A stretch of DNA of 64,000 nucleotides from assembly GCF_002028455.1 (NCBI RefSeq), contig NZ_MWUM01000009.1, positions 62,001-126,000 on the forward strand, read 5' to 3'. The notes beneath the pieces are model-generated. The model was not told the DNA's origin. It ran no database searches and saw only the letters and a program-made list of their open reading frames with translations. This document shows, one piece after another, positions 8,063-17,195 of the stretch (position 1 is the first letter of the stretch; every line of letters begins with the position of its first letter). The position numbers and the translations under genes were made by a program. The DNA comes from Zoogloea sp. LCSB751. Its GTDB lineage: Bacteria; Pseudomonadota; Gammaproteobacteria; Burkholderiales; Rhodocyclaceae.

Positions 8063-9358
8063 TTACAGCAGGTGCATCTTTTTGGCGGCCGCCGTCAGTT
8101 CTTCGCGGAAGTCCGGATGGGCGATGCCGATCAGGGCCTGGGTACGCTGTTTGGCCGTCTTGCCGCGGAGTTGCGCCACGCCGTATTCGGTGACCACGTA
8201 GTTGATGTCGTTCTTGCTGGTGGACACGTGGGTGCCGGGTGTGAGGGTCGGCACGATGCGGGAGATGGCGCCGTCTTTGGCAGTGGACGGCAGCACGATG
8301 AAGGCCTTGCCGCCCTTCGAGCGATTGGCTGCGCGCACGAAGTCGGACTGGCCGCCGGTGCCGGAGTAGGGGATCGGGCCCAGGCTCTCGGAGCCGCACT
8401 GGCCGAGGAAGTCGATTTCCAGCGTCGCATTGATGGCGATGAGGTTGTCGTTCTGGCCAGCCAGGTAGGGGTCGTTGGTGAAGTCCACCGGATGCATTTC
8501 GAACATCGGGTTGCGATCCATCCAGCTGTAGAGCTTCTTGGAGCCGAGCGCGAAGGTCGCGACCATCTTGTTGGGCAGGTAGTTCTTGCGGCGGTTGGTG
8601 ACTGCGCCGGCTTCGATGAGGGTCAGGATGCCGTCGCCGATCATCTCGGTGTGGATGCCCAGATCGTGCTTGTGGGTCAGTTGCATCACCACTGCGTCGG
8701 GAATGCCGCCATAGCCGATCTGCAGCGTGGAGCCGTCGTCGATGAGATCCGCGACGTACTTGCCGATGGCTTCCTGAACTGGCCCGATGGTCGGCAGGCC
8801 GACCTCGAGGATGGGCTCCTCGTTTTCGACCAGTGCGGTGATCTGGGAAATATGGATGTGGCAGTTACCGAAGGCGTACGGCACGTTCGGATTGACCTCG
8901 ACAATCACTGCCCGTGCCTTGCGGATCGCGGCAATCGTGTAGTCGGCGGCAATGCCCAGCGAGAAGTAGCCGTGTTTATCCATCGGCGATACTTGCGTGA
9001 ACACGACTTCGGCCGGCATCAGGCCGCGGTCGATCAGCTGCGGCATTTCCGAGAAATAGCTGGGCGTGAAGTCCACGACACCTTCACGGAAGCCGGGGCG
9101 GGTGGCGCCGCTGAAGAAGTAGGCCACGTGGCGCACATGTTCGGCAGTGCTCGGATCGAGGTAGCCGAACTTGCGCACGGACAGGATCTGCGAGACCTTC
9201 ACGTCGCGGAAGTCGCGCCGGTGCTCGGACAGCGCGCCGAGCAGGGCCGGCGGCTCGGCGACGGCGGTCGGTACGACGACAGTATCGCCGTTATGAACAT
9301 GACGGATCGCTTCTGCGGCGGTGGTGCGCTTGGCGGCGTATTGCTCCTGGAAACTCAT
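8063..9358 (-). CDS. Acetyl-CoA hydrolase/transferase family protein
   Basis: The 431-residue protein matches the family of 4-hydroxybutyrate/butyrate:acetyl-CoA CoA-transferases and acetyl-CoA hydrolases. It has the N-terminal VHNGDTVVVPTAVAEPPALL, the central VNPNVPYAFGNCHIHISQI, the glycine-rich QIGYGGIPDAVV, and C-terminal GTGGQSDFVRAA and NYVVTEYGVAQLRGKT. Such enzymes transfer CoA between carboxylates through an enzyme-glutamyl thioester. ATG 9358 was chosen because AGGGAGAA lies 9 bases upstream; the 37-residue upstream extension is not family-like. The acyl substrate is unknown. Confidence 0.88.
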   Translation of the reverse strand: MSFQEQYAAKRTTAAEAIRHVHNGDTVVVPTAVAEPPALLGALSEHRRDFRDVKVSQILSVRKFGYLDPSTAEHVRHVAYFFSGATRPGFREGVVDFTPSYFSEMPQLIDRGLMPAEVVFTQVSPMDKHGYFSLGIAADYTIAAIRKARAVIVEVNPNVPYAFGNCHIHISQITALVENEEPILEVGLPTIGPVQEAIGKYVADLIDDGSTLQIGYGGIPDAVVMQLTHKHDLGIHTEMIGDGILTLIEAGAVTNRRKNYLPNKMVATFALGSKKLYSWMDRNPMFEMHPVDFTNDPYLAGQNDNLIAINATLEIDFLGQCGSESLGPIPYSGTGGQSDFVRAANRSKGGKAFIVLPSTAKDGAISRIVPTLTPGTHVSTSKNDINYVVTEYGVAQLRGKTAKQRTQALIGIAHPDFREELTAAAKKMHLL

Positions 9359-9490
9359 TGGCTTTTCTCCCTTGGTAATCTTTTTAGTACAGATTAGACC
9401 ACGCTCTTGTGGCCCAAGCTGTACTCGATTGTAAAGCCGGTCCGTACTTTTCCGTATGGGCCGGATCAAGGAAGCGTCGTGAGGTTGCGC

Positions 9491-10777
9491 TCAGGGGAGC
9501 GTCGACGGGTTGCGCCCCAGGCAGGTGCGATGACGGCCGTCCACGCGCTTGGCAAACCAGGCGGTGGTCAGCTTGCGCTGGATCTTGGGGCTCTTGAGAT
9601 CGATTTGCGGCAGCATTTCCCGCGGCAACCGGGCGCCGGATGTCTCTGCCAGGTTGAAGACCCGTGTGTAGAGCGGGGTTTGGGCGAACTGCCAGGTCTT
9701 CTCCTGACGCAGGTCGCGCATGATGTCCGCACGTGACATGCCGAGGCGTGCGGCGATCGTCTGCAGGGCCGTCAGCGTGGTGCTCGGCTCCGTCGACGGA
9801 GCGCCATCTACATAGCGCAACAGGTCGCCATCCAGCGCCATGGACCGGCCGCTGAGCCGGACCACCGCATTCTGAAAGGCTACATTCCGGCTGCTGTAAC
9901 GGCCGGCGTTGAAGTCCGCGAAGCGGTACAGGATCTTGCTGTAGGGCGTAGGGTAGTCGAGCAGGATGGCGATGCCGAAATAGACACCTCCCCGACGGGT
10001 GAACACTTCGGAGCGCACGCTGCCCTGGCGGGGGTAAGGATAGGGCTTCTCCCTGACTTGCTCTTCGGCGAAGGCTACGCTGACCTGCATCGGTCCACCG
10101 GTGCGTACCGGGTTGTAGCCGCCGAGCAGGGATCTGCCGTTGGGCAGTTCGGAGATCATGTCTTCGAACAGCGCGTTCATCTGCTTTTCCGTCCGCAGGG
10201 CGTCGACTCGCGCCTTGTAACTGCGTCCGTCAGGAGAGGTCTTAAAGAAGGCGGTATCGACCAACAGCTTGGGCAGGTGCAGGCGTTCCCGCCGGCTGTC
10301 GATCTCCTTCCAGACGATCTGCGACAGGCCGGGTACTGTGGGGTCGGCCTGGAAGCTGGACTCCTGCTCGATGACGGCGATGGCGGCGCAGATATTGTCC
10401 GGTGTCGGGGGAATACGTAGCGTCGAGAAGGCTGTAAAGATGTCAGCGGCCCAGCCGTCGCGATCCTTGGCTGTGGGAGGAATGAAGCGCGTCACCAGCG
10501 CACGTCCTTCGCGTTCGCCGGGGTAGGTGGCGGGGATGGGAGTTTGAGGTGGTCTGATTGCAAGCGGCGGCGGAGCGGGTGGTGTTGCCGGCACCGCTTG
10601 CGGGGTGGGGCGCGGTAGGTCCGGTGCCGGCAGTGGACGTGCTTGTACCGCAGCCTCTACCGGTGGAGGCAGTCGTGGAGAGGGGCGGGACTCTACGGGG
10701 GCGTTACCGGTCGCACAGCCGGCGAGTAGGGCGAGGCCGGCTAGCAGTCCGGCCAACGCGGACGACTGATGGATCAC
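9491..10777 (-). CDS. DUF1615 family lipoprotein
   Basis: The 428-residue precursor has a lipoprotein signal with lipobox LLAGC (Cys21). A Pro-rich linker (residues about 25-85) precedes the DUF1615 domain, recognised by ICAAIAVIEQESSF, the region after it ending GLSQIVWKEID, and GGYNPVRTGGPMQVSVAFAE. The early Glu-containing motif IEQESSFQ and the GPMQV segment resemble lysozyme-like transglycosylase folds. A cell-wall role is therefore plausible but unproven. It overlaps the small membrane-protein gene upstream by 4 bases, so the two are probably co-translated. Confidence 0.8.
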   Translation of the reverse strand: MIHQSSALAGLLAGLALLAGCATGNAPVESRPSPRLPPPVEAAVQARPLPAPDLPRPTPQAVPATPPAPPPLAIRPPQTPIPATYPGEREGRALVTRFIPPTAKDRDGWAADIFTAFSTLRIPPTPDNICAAIAVIEQESSFQADPTVPGLSQIVWKEIDSRRERLHLPKLLVDTAFFKTSPDGRSYKARVDALRTEKQMNALFEDMISELPNGRSLLGGYNPVRTGGPMQVSVAFAEEQVREKPYPYPRQGSVRSEVFTRRGGVYFGIAILLDYPTPYSKILYRFADFNAGRYSSRNVAFQNAVVRLSGRSMALDGDLLRYVDGAPSTEPSTTLTALQTIAARLGMSRADIMRDLRQEKTWQFAQTPLYTRVFNLAETSGARLPREMLPQIDLKSPKIQRKLTTAWFAKRVDGRHRTCLGRNPSTLP

Positions 10778-11013
10778 GGTTGATCTTTATACGATTCCGT
10801 CTCGGCAATGCGGCTCAGGCTGCGGGTGTAGTAGGCCGCATAGCCGAGACCCAACAAGGCCATGATGCCGGTCAGCAGTACCGGGCCTTCGGCTGGCTGG
10901 CCAGCCAGCACATTGGTTACAAAGGAGTAGCCGAGCACGGTGGCAGAAGCAAAGCCTCCGATGATGCGGACGATGGCAAAGGTCTTTTGCTGCTTCAGGG
11001 TGGGAGCGGGCAT
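10774..11013 (-). CDS. Small two-helix membrane protein, unknown function
   Basis: The 79-residue protein has two likely membrane segments, around residues 12-34 (AIVRIIGGFASATVLGYSFV) and 43-62 (GPVLLTGIMALLGLGYAAYY). The N terminus is charged and the C terminus polar. The gene overlaps the DUF1615 lipoprotein gene by 4 bases (ATGA) and lies 72 bases after the Pit transporter gene on the same strand. I do not recognise a family. Confidence 0.65.
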   Translation of the reverse strand: MPAPTLKQQKTFAIVRIIGGFASATVLGYSFVTNVLAGQPAEGPVLLTGIMALLGLGYAAYYTRSLSRIAETESYKDQP

Positions 11014-11085
11014 GAACGGGAGAGGGCGAAACGGGTTGAGGCCGCGAGGATCGAACTTCTCCTCGCGGACGTCAAGTTGCGCCGA

Positions 11086-12096
11086 TTACAGCAGGCCGCG
11101 GCCGAGCCAGTAGCCGCCGGCTGCAATGAGCGCGGAACAGGGAATGGTCAGGATCCAGGCCCAGACAATGCTGCCGGCAATCCCCCAGCGCACGGCCGCG
11201 GTGCGGCGCACCGAGCCGACCCCGACGATGGCGCCGGTGATGGTATGAGTCGTGGAGACCGGAACACCCAGCGCGGTGGCAATGAACAGAGTAATCGCGC
11301 CCCCCGTTTCGGCGCAGAAGCCACCCACCGGCTTGAGCTTGGTGATGCGCTGCCCCATGGTTTTGACGATGCGCCAGCCGCCGAACAGGGTGCCGAAGCC
11401 GATGGCCATGTAGCACAGTACGACGACCCACATCGGGACCGGATCGCCCTGAGCGGTCACGCCGGCGGCGATCAGCAGCATCCAGATGATGCCGACCGTC
11501 TTCTGGGCATCGTTACCGCCGTGTCCGAGGCTGTACAGGCCTGCCGACAGGAGTTGCAGCCGGCGGAACCACTTGTCGACCCGGCGCTGGGTCTTGTTGC
11601 GGCACACCCATGCGACGATGACGAGGATCAGTGAGCCGAGCACGTAACCGAACAGTGGCGAGAGGATGATGAAGGCGACCGTTTTCCAGATACCCGCGCC
11701 GATCAGCGTGCCGGTGTTGCCGGCCTTGGCAATCGCGGCGCCGACGATGCCGCCGATGAGGGCGTGGGAGGAGCTCGATGGAATGCCGTAGTACCAGGTG
11801 ACGATGTTCCAGGCGATGGCGCCGACGAGGGCTCCGAAGATCAGGTAGTGGTCCACCGCCGAGGGCTCGATGATGCCTTTGCCGACGGTGCTGGCCACCT
11901 TCAGCTGGAAGACGAACAAGGCAATGAAGTTGAAGGTGGCGGCCCAGGCCACGGCCTGATGGGGCTTGAGCACGCCGGTGGAAACGACGGTGGCGATGGC
12001 GTTCGCAGCGTCGTGAAAGCCGTTCATGAAGTCGAAAAGCAGGGCGACGACCACGAGCCCGGCAATGACCCACAGGCCGATCTGTACGTGTTCCAT
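11086..12096 (-). CDS. Inorganic phosphate transporter, Pit family
   Basis: This 336-residue polytopic membrane protein carries the duplicated Pit signature: FDFMNGFHDAANAIATVVST near the N terminus and LYSLGHGGNDAQKTVGII in the second half. It also has GIPSSSSHALIGGIVGA and GVPVSTTHTITGAIVG. These are low-affinity phosphate (or metal-phosphate)/H+ symporters. The length is that of the short Pit type without a large central loop. It starts 8 bases after the DUF47 gene ends, the usual Pit-DUF47 pair. Confidence 0.92.
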   Translation of the reverse strand: MEHVQIGLWVIAGLVVVALLFDFMNGFHDAANAIATVVSTGVLKPHQAVAWAATFNFIALFVFQLKVASTVGKGIIEPSAVDHYLIFGALVGAIAWNIVTWYYGIPSSSSHALIGGIVGAAIAKAGNTGTLIGAGIWKTVAFIILSPLFGYVLGSLILVIVAWVCRNKTQRRVDKWFRRLQLLSAGLYSLGHGGNDAQKTVGIIWMLLIAAGVTAQGDPVPMWVVVLCYMAIGFGTLFGGWRIVKTMGQRITKLKPVGGFCAETGGAITLFIATALGVPVSTTHTITGAIVGVGSVRRTAAVRWGIAGSIVWAWILTIPCSALIAAGGYWLGRGLL

Positions 12097-12104
12097 GGAT
12101 GCGC

Positions 12105-12731
12105 TCAGGCGTTTTCGAGCACGATGCCTTCGACGATCTTGGCGACGTCCTCGCAGCGATCGGTGATGGATTCGAGCTGCTCGTAGATGGCCTTGAGCTT
12201 CATGACTTGCAGCGCGTCGCGTTCGTCACGGAAGAGCTTGGACATGGCGCCGCGCATGATGCGGTCGGCGTCGGTTTCGAGGCGGTCGATTTCCTGACAG
12301 GTTTGCAGGATCGCGCTGGCGTTGTCCATGTTGGCGATCAGGCCGACGACGATCTTGACCCGCGTGCAACAGGACAGGCTGACGTTGGCCAGCTGCAGGG
12401 CTTCCGGCGTGATGCGCTGGATATGGTAGAGGGTGGTGCACTCGGCAACGTCCTGGACAGTGTCGAGAATGTCGTCCATGGCGTTGATGAGGCCGTGGAT
12501 CTCGTCGCGGTCCAGCGGCGTGATGAAGCTCTTGTGGAGCTGGGCGATCGTCTCGTGGGTGATCTTGTCTGCAGCTTGTTCGATCGCCTCGATGTTGGCG
12601 ATGTGTTGTTCCGCTCCGTCCAGATCCTGCATCAGAGCGACAAGGGCTTCGCCGCCACGGACGATCTGTTCCGCGTGGCTGTTGAAGAGTTCAAAAAAGC
12701 GCCCCTCTTGGGGCAGCAGGCGTCCGAACAT
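12105..12731 (-). CDS. DUF47 PhoU-like Pit accessory protein
   Basis: The 208-residue, mostly helical protein belongs to the DUF47/PhoU-like family. It opens with LLPQEGRFFELFNSHAEQIV and has IEQAADKITHETIAQLHKSFITPLDRDEIHGLI, with the conserved acidic metal-binding residues. Such proteins are encoded beside Pit transporters and are thought to regulate them. It is first in a two-gene operon with the transporter, 8 bases apart. Confidence 0.9.
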   Translation of the reverse strand: MFGRLLPQEGRFFELFNSHAEQIVRGGEALVALMQDLDGAEQHIANIEAIEQAADKITHETIAQLHKSFITPLDRDEIHGLINAMDDILDTVQDVAECTTLYHIQRITPEALQLANVSLSCCTRVKIVVGLIANMDNASAILQTCQEIDRLETDADRIMRGAMSKLFRDERDALQVMKLKAIYEQLESITDRCEDVAKIVEGIVLENA

Positions 12732-12902
12732 GTGTGATTGTTACCAGGTGATGACGGTAATTTTTCATTTTATCAGACGCTTGCGACCTTCACGAAGGGT
12801 GGTTTGCGGGAGTGTGGGGCGGATGCAACGGATGATGCCCCTACATTCCGTCCGTTCATGGCCGTTCGTTCAACTGGGAATGCCGTGTTTTGGGGAGTCG
12901 CT

Positions 12903-13370
12903 ATGCCGCTTGCCTTCAAGACGATGGATGGTCGCTTGCCCAAGGTGCTGAAGTCCGTCATCGGACATGCGGGGCTGGGCGCCGGTCTGACCGCGAGGAT
13001 CAGGGCGCTGGCCCAGGCCGGGGACGTCTTCAACGTGTCGGATGGTGCAGATGCTGCCTGCTGGGAAGTCGAAGACCGTTCAGGAACGAGGTTCGATCCC
13101 GCGGTGGTCGATACTTTCAGGCGCTGCGCGGAGCGTGCAGACTTCCGGGAGCTTCTGGCATCGCCCGATCCGGCGCGGGCGGTCTTTGCGCTGGAGCCTG
13201 GGCGATACACGGTATCGCTCGATTGACGCGATACGGCCAAGCGGCCGTATCGCGGGGTGGTGCCAGTCGTGAAAACGCTGGAGATCATGGCCGACGAGGT
13301 CGACCGGGCCATCGACGCGCACTGCTTTGCAGCGCTCAAGGAGATTGTCGACGGCCTCGGGCTCGAATGA
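12903..13370 (+). pseudogene. Remnant of an HD-GYP-type phosphodiesterase gene
   Basis: A frame ending at 13226 reads ARIRALAQAGDVFNVSDG, RSGTRFDPAVVDTFRRCAE and ARAVFALEPGRYTVSLD. I recognise this as the kind of sequence that precedes the second HD-GYP half in large bacterial phosphodiesterases. It stops where the next helix would begin. After a 28-base perfect hairpin (CGCGATACGGCC, 13227-13254), a new frame at 13269-13370 encodes ADEVDRAIDAHCFAALKEIV, which resembles the extreme C terminus of such proteins. The metal-binding HD and GYP motifs are missing. The block looks like a gene with a large internal deletion, but a short functional ORF cannot be excluded. Confidence 0.5.
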
Positions 13371-13382
13371 AGGCGGAACGCG

Positions 13383-15203
13383 TCAGGGCTTCGGCTTACG
13401 GGGCTTGAAGCCGCCACCGTCGCGGTTGAAATTTCCAGCATCGCGGTTGAAGCCTTCCTTGCGGAAGGGCTTCTTGGGAGGAGCACCGCGACCACCGGGA
13501 CCTGGACGACCGCGCTCGCGGCTGGCTTCCTCGGGACTCGCCAGCCGGATGTTGAGCGGCTGTTGGCGGACCCGCGCCCGGCGCAGGATCTGGATCACAT
13601 CGTTGGGCAGGTCAGCGGGGAGTTCGACCGTGCTGTAGTCCTCGAAGAGATTGATCTGGCCGATGAAGCGGCTTTCGATGCCGGCCTCGTTGGCGATGGC
13701 GCCGACGATGTCCTTCGGAGACGCCATGTGTTCGCGGCCCACGTCGATGCGGTAGCGCGCCAGCTTGCCTTCGGCAAAGTCGCGGCGGCGTTCGAGGATC
13801 TGACCGCGGTTTTCGCGGGGCTCGCGCGGGGCGCGGGGTTCGGGTTTGCCGGAGGCGAGCTGGGCGATGTCGGGCCTGCCGGTGTCGGGCATCTGCAGTG
13901 GGCGATCCTTTTGGGCCAGGAAGGCCAGTGCGGCAGCGATCTCGTGGATGCTGACGTCGTGCTTTTCTTCCATGCCGGCGATTACGTCGAGGAAGAAGCT
14001 CAGGTCCTCGGATTCCAGCACCTCGGAAACCTGTTGCTGGAAGGCCGCGACACGCTTGTCGGCGACGGCTTCACGGCTCGGCAGCTTGAGCAGTTCGATC
14101 GGCTGGCGGGTGGCGCGCTCGATCTGGCGCAGCAGGTGGTTTTCACGCGGGGCGACGAAGAGGATCGCGTTGCCGGCGCGGCCGGCGCGGCCGGTGCGGC
14201 CGATACGGTGCACGTAGGCTTCGGTGTCGTAAGGGATGTCGTAGTTGATGACGTGGCTGACGCGCGGTACGTCGATGCCGCGGGCGGCCACGTCGGTGGC
14301 GACGACGATGTCGAGGGTCTTGTTCTTGAGCTGTTCGATGACCCGTTCGCGCAGCTGCTGGGTCATGTCGCCATTGAGACAGGCTGCGGCGTAGCCGCGG
14401 GCTTCCAGCTTTTCCGCCAGCTCGACGGTGGCGGTTTTGGTGCGCACGAAGACGATCGCGGCGTCGAAGTCGTCTTCGACTTCGAGGATGCGGGTCAGCG
14501 CGTCGAGCTTGTGGGCGCCGGCGATCTGAAGGAAGCGCTGGCGGATGGTGGAGACGGTGGCGGTGGCCGCCTTGATCTTTACTTCCTTCGGCTCGCGCAG
14601 GTAGCGGTGGGCGACCCGGCGGATGGCGTCCGGCATGGTGGCCGAGAAAAGGGCAGTCTGGCGCTCGGCCGGGATGTGCTCGAGGATCCATTCCACGTCG
14701 TCGATGAAGCCCATGCGCAGCATTTCGTCGGCTTCGTCGAGAACCAGCGTGGTCAGGCCGTCGAGGTTGAGGCTTTTGCGCTCGATGTGATCCATCACGC
14801 GACCGGGCGTGCCGACCACCACGTGGGCGCCGCGCTGCAGCTGGCGGAGCTGGACGACCATGCTCTGGCCGCCGTAGATCGGCAGCACGTGGAAGCCCGG
14901 CATCTTGCTGGCGTAGCGCTGGAAGGCTTCGGCCACCTGGATAGCGAGTTCGCGGGTCGGGGCGAGTACCAGCACCTGCGGGCTACGTTTGCCGATGTCT
15001 ACGCGGTCGAGGGCCGGTAGCGCGAAGGCTGCGGTCTTGCCGGTGCCGGTCTGGGCCTCGCCGAGGATGTCATGGCCGGCGAGCAGGTGCGGGATGCAGG
15101 CCGCCTGGATGGGGGAGGGGGTTTCGTAGCCGATCTCGGCGAGGGCCTCGAGAATCGGGGCCTGGAGGTCGAGCTGGTCGAAGCGTTCGATGGAAGCAGT
15201 CAT
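13383..15203 (-). CDS. deaD: DEAD-box RNA helicase, DeaD/CsdA-like
   Basis: The 606-residue protein has all the DEAD-box motifs in order: Q motif with F upstream, AQTGTGKTAAF (Walker A), PTRELAIQV, TPGRVMDHI, VLDEADEML, SATMP, the helicase C-terminal ARGIDVPRVSHVINYD and HRIGRTGRAGR. A DbpA-like RNA-binding domain follows (GREHMASPKDIVGAIANEAG and onward), then a Gly/Arg/Asn-rich tail. This architecture fits DeaD/CsdA, which unwinds structured RNA in ribosome assembly and cold shock. ATG 15203 (MTASIERF) was chosen as family-like; it has no clear Shine-Dalgarno, and a TTG at 15269 gives a Pro-rich extension. Confidence 0.9.
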   Translation of the reverse strand: MTASIERFDQLDLQAPILEALAEIGYETPSPIQAACIPHLLAGHDILGEAQTGTGKTAAFALPALDRVDIGKRSPQVLVLAPTRELAIQVAEAFQRYASKMPGFHVLPIYGGQSMVVQLRQLQRGAHVVVGTPGRVMDHIERKSLNLDGLTTLVLDEADEMLRMGFIDDVEWILEHIPAERQTALFSATMPDAIRRVAHRYLREPKEVKIKAATATVSTIRQRFLQIAGAHKLDALTRILEVEDDFDAAIVFVRTKTATVELAEKLEARGYAAACLNGDMTQQLRERVIEQLKNKTLDIVVATDVAARGIDVPRVSHVINYDIPYDTEAYVHRIGRTGRAGRAGNAILFVAPRENHLLRQIERATRQPIELLKLPSREAVADKRVAAFQQQVSEVLESEDLSFFLDVIAGMEEKHDVSIHEIAAALAFLAQKDRPLQMPDTGRPDIAQLASGKPEPRAPREPRENRGQILERRRDFAEGKLARYRIDVGREHMASPKDIVGAIANEAGIESRFIGQINLFEDYSTVELPADLPNDVIQILRRARVRQQPLNIRLASPEEASRERGRPGPGGRGAPPKKPFRKEGFNRDAGNFNRDGGGFKPRKPKP

Positions 15204-15319
15204 GGGGGCGGGACGCGGGCCGGGTGATGGGTGAAGCGGTCTTGGGCCCGGAAAAAGAAGCGGCTTCAAGAGGAAACCACGATTTTACCGGAAGCGCACC
15301 CGGCCGTCCCGTCGCCCCA

Positions 15320-16024
15320 TCACGCTTTGTTTACGGTTTTAGCATCCTGACCGAAAAGAATCTTCCTCGATTCGTCGTCTACCGTCGGCGTCTTGTTGAT
15401 GCTTTCGGCGAGCGCGTAGGCGCGGAGGGTGGCCGGGCGCTGGCGAATGGACTCGAACCAGCGCTTCAGATTGGGGAAATCCTCGAGGCGCTGGCCCTGG
15501 CGCTCGTGGGGCACGATCCATGGATAGCAGGCCATGTCGGCGATTGAGTAATCCGCGCCGGCGATGAAGTCGCGGTCCTTCAGTTGCTTGTCGAGGACGG
15601 CATACAGGCGGGCGGTCTCCTTCACATAGCGTTCGATGGCGTAGGGCAGGGGCTCGGGCGCGTACTGTACGAAATGGTGGTTTTGCCCGGCCATCGGTCC
15701 GAGGCCGCCCATCTGCCAGAACAGCCATTGCAGTGTGGCGATGCGAGTGCGCGGGTCGGATGACAGGAACTGTCCGGTCTTCTCGGCCAGATACACCAGG
15801 ATGGCGCCAGACTCGAAAATGGAGATCGGCTCACCGCCGTCTGCCGGTGCCGTGTCGACGATGGCGGGGATGCGGTTGTTGGGCGCAATGCGCAGGAAGT
15901 CCGGCTGGAATTGCTCGCCTTTGCCGATATTGATCGGGTGGATCCGGTAGGGTATGCCGCTCTCTTCCAGAAACAAGGTGACTTTGTGGCCGTTGGGCGT
16001 GGTCCAGTAATAAAGGTCGATCAT
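15320..16024 (-). CDS. Glutathione S-transferase family, YfcG/YghU-like
   Basis: The 234-residue protein begins MIDLYYWTTPNGHKVTLFLEE, the TTPNGHK signature of nu-class GSTs (disulfide-bond oxidoreductases YfcG and YghU). It continues with NNRIPAIVD and ESGAILVYLAEKTG in the thioredoxin-like domain. The helical C-terminal domain has DYSIADMACYPWI. Known relatives bind two glutathione molecules and reduce disulfides. It starts 12 bases before the end of the RHH-protein gene upstream, suggesting co-transcription. Confidence 0.88.
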   Translation of the reverse strand: MIDLYYWTTPNGHKVTLFLEESGIPYRIHPINIGKGEQFQPDFLRIAPNNRIPAIVDTAPADGGEPISIFESGAILVYLAEKTGQFLSSDPRTRIATLQWLFWQMGGLGPMAGQNHHFVQYAPEPLPYAIERYVKETARLYAVLDKQLKDRDFIAGADYSIADMACYPWIVPHERQGQRLEDFPNLKRWFESIRQRPATLRAYALAESINKTPTVDDESRKILFGQDAKTVNKA

Positions 16025-16036
16025 CTCGCGGTTCTT

Positions 16037-16393
16037 TCAGGCGGAAGGCCGCCGTTCGTCAGCCAGGACCCAACCGGCGTCGAGCGCACGAATCGGTACG
16101 CCGGTGTCGGTGGGGATGCGTCCGCTGAGCTGTAGCTGCAGGTAACGCATGCAGGAGACCCGCAGGAAGGAGCTGAAGTTCGCATGTTCGTCGAGTCGAC
16201 CACTGGTGCTGAGCTCGTCGTACAGCCGGCTGACCAGTTGCGGCACGCTGAGGCCGTCCCGTTCGCCGATTTCCTCCAGCACGTTCCAGAACAGATTCTC
16301 CAGGCGCAAGCTGGTGGCCACGCCGTGCAGGCGGATCGAGCGGCTGCGGCCGGCGTACAGCTCGGGGTCGGCGTTGATGAAGATCTGGCACAT
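16037..16393 (-). CDS. Ribbon-helix-helix domain protein
   Basis: The 118-residue protein begins MCQIFINADPELY and has the RHH_4-type segment SIRLHGVATSLRLENLFW, followed by helix GLSVPQLVSRLYDEL. A C-terminal region (FLRVSCMRYLQLQLSG) follows. RHH proteins bind DNA as dimers through a short beta-ribbon; members of this subfamily are mostly uncharacterised. ATG 16393 is preferred because the longer frame runs into a hairpin (16417-16454). It lies directly upstream of the GST gene. Confidence 0.7.
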   Translation of the reverse strand: MCQIFINADPELYAGRSRSIRLHGVATSLRLENLFWNVLEEIGERDGLSVPQLVSRLYDELSTSGRLDEHANFSSFLRVSCMRYLQLQLSGRIPTDTGVPIRALDAGWVLADERRPSA

Positions 16394-16416
16394 GCTGAAT
16401 GGCTCCGTGAACGGGG

Positions 16417-16454
16417 ACGCTCCCGTCAAGCCATTCTAGGCCTGACGGGAGCGT
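16417..16454. terminator. Hairpin between the PfpI-type and RHH genes
   Basis: A perfect 12-bp inverted repeat (ACGCTCCCGTCA at 16417-16428 with TGACGGGAGCGT at 16443-16454) lies after the stop of the DJ-1/PfpI gene and 24 bases before the RHH gene start. Without a T tract it could attenuate rather than terminate. Confidence 0.5.
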
Positions 16455-16468
16455 TGTGCTGGGCGGGC

Positions 16469-17047
16469 TCAGTGCGTGATGCGGGTGCCAAGCACGGCCA
16501 GGAACTGGGCGATCCAGGCCGGGTGGGCCGGCCACGCCGGGGCCGTCACCAGATTGCCGTCGGTGATGGCCTGATCCACCGGAATGTCGGCATAGGTGCC
16601 GCCGGCCAGTTCCACCTCGGCACGGCAGGCTGGGTAGGCGGAGCAGGTCCGTCCTTCGAGCACGCGGGCGCCGGCCAGCAATTGCGCGCCGTGGCAGATG
16701 GCGGCCACCGGCTTGTTGGCGGCGAAGAAATGGCGGACCGCTTCGACGACGGAGGGATAGAGGCGCAGGTATTCCGGTCCGCGTCCGCCGGGCACCACCA
16801 GCGCGTCGTAGTCTTCCACGCGGATGTCGGCAAAGGTCGCATTCAGGGCAAAATTGTGGCCCCGCTTCTCGGTGTAGGTCTGATTGCCTTCGAAGTCGTG
16901 AATGGCGGTGGCAATGGTGTCGCCGGCCTTCTTGTCGGGGCACACGGCGTGCACCGTGTGGCCGACGGCGAGCAGGGCCTGGAACGGCACCATGGTTTCG
17001 TAGTCTTCACAGAAGTCGCCACAGATCATCAGGATTTTCTTGGGCAT
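16469..17047 (-). CDS. DJ-1/PfpI family protein
   Basis: This 192-residue single-domain protein has [18 protein letters not shown], with the conserved Glu, and [13 protein letters not shown], the nucleophile-elbow Cys-His around residue 116, then [11 protein letters not shown]. Family activities include peptidases, glyoxalase III-type deglycases and redox sensors. The long form with [15 protein letters not shown] resembles the deglycase/protease I subgroup. It starts 148 bases from the divergent FAH-family gene, across a shared promoter region. Confidence 0.85.
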   Translation of the reverse strand: MPKKILMICGDFCEDYETMVPFQALLAVGHTVHAVCPDKKAGDTIATAIHDFEGNQTYTEKRGHNFALNATFADIRVEDYDALVVPGGRGPEYLRLYPSVVEAVRHFFAANKPVAAICHGAQLLAGARVLEGRTCSAYPACRAEVELAGGTYADIPVDQAITDGNLVTAPAWPAHPAWIAQFLAVLGTRITH

Positions 17048-17195
17048 GCCTGTCTCCTCGGGGGTGGGTGGGGGTGCAGGAAGTGTGGCGACGGAATATG
17101 GGGCGCGGGTGGTAACCGGTTACCACGCGTCCGAAACACGGTCCGGTATCGGGGTTCGATGCGGACAACATGAACTTGTGGAAAGGACTGACTTG

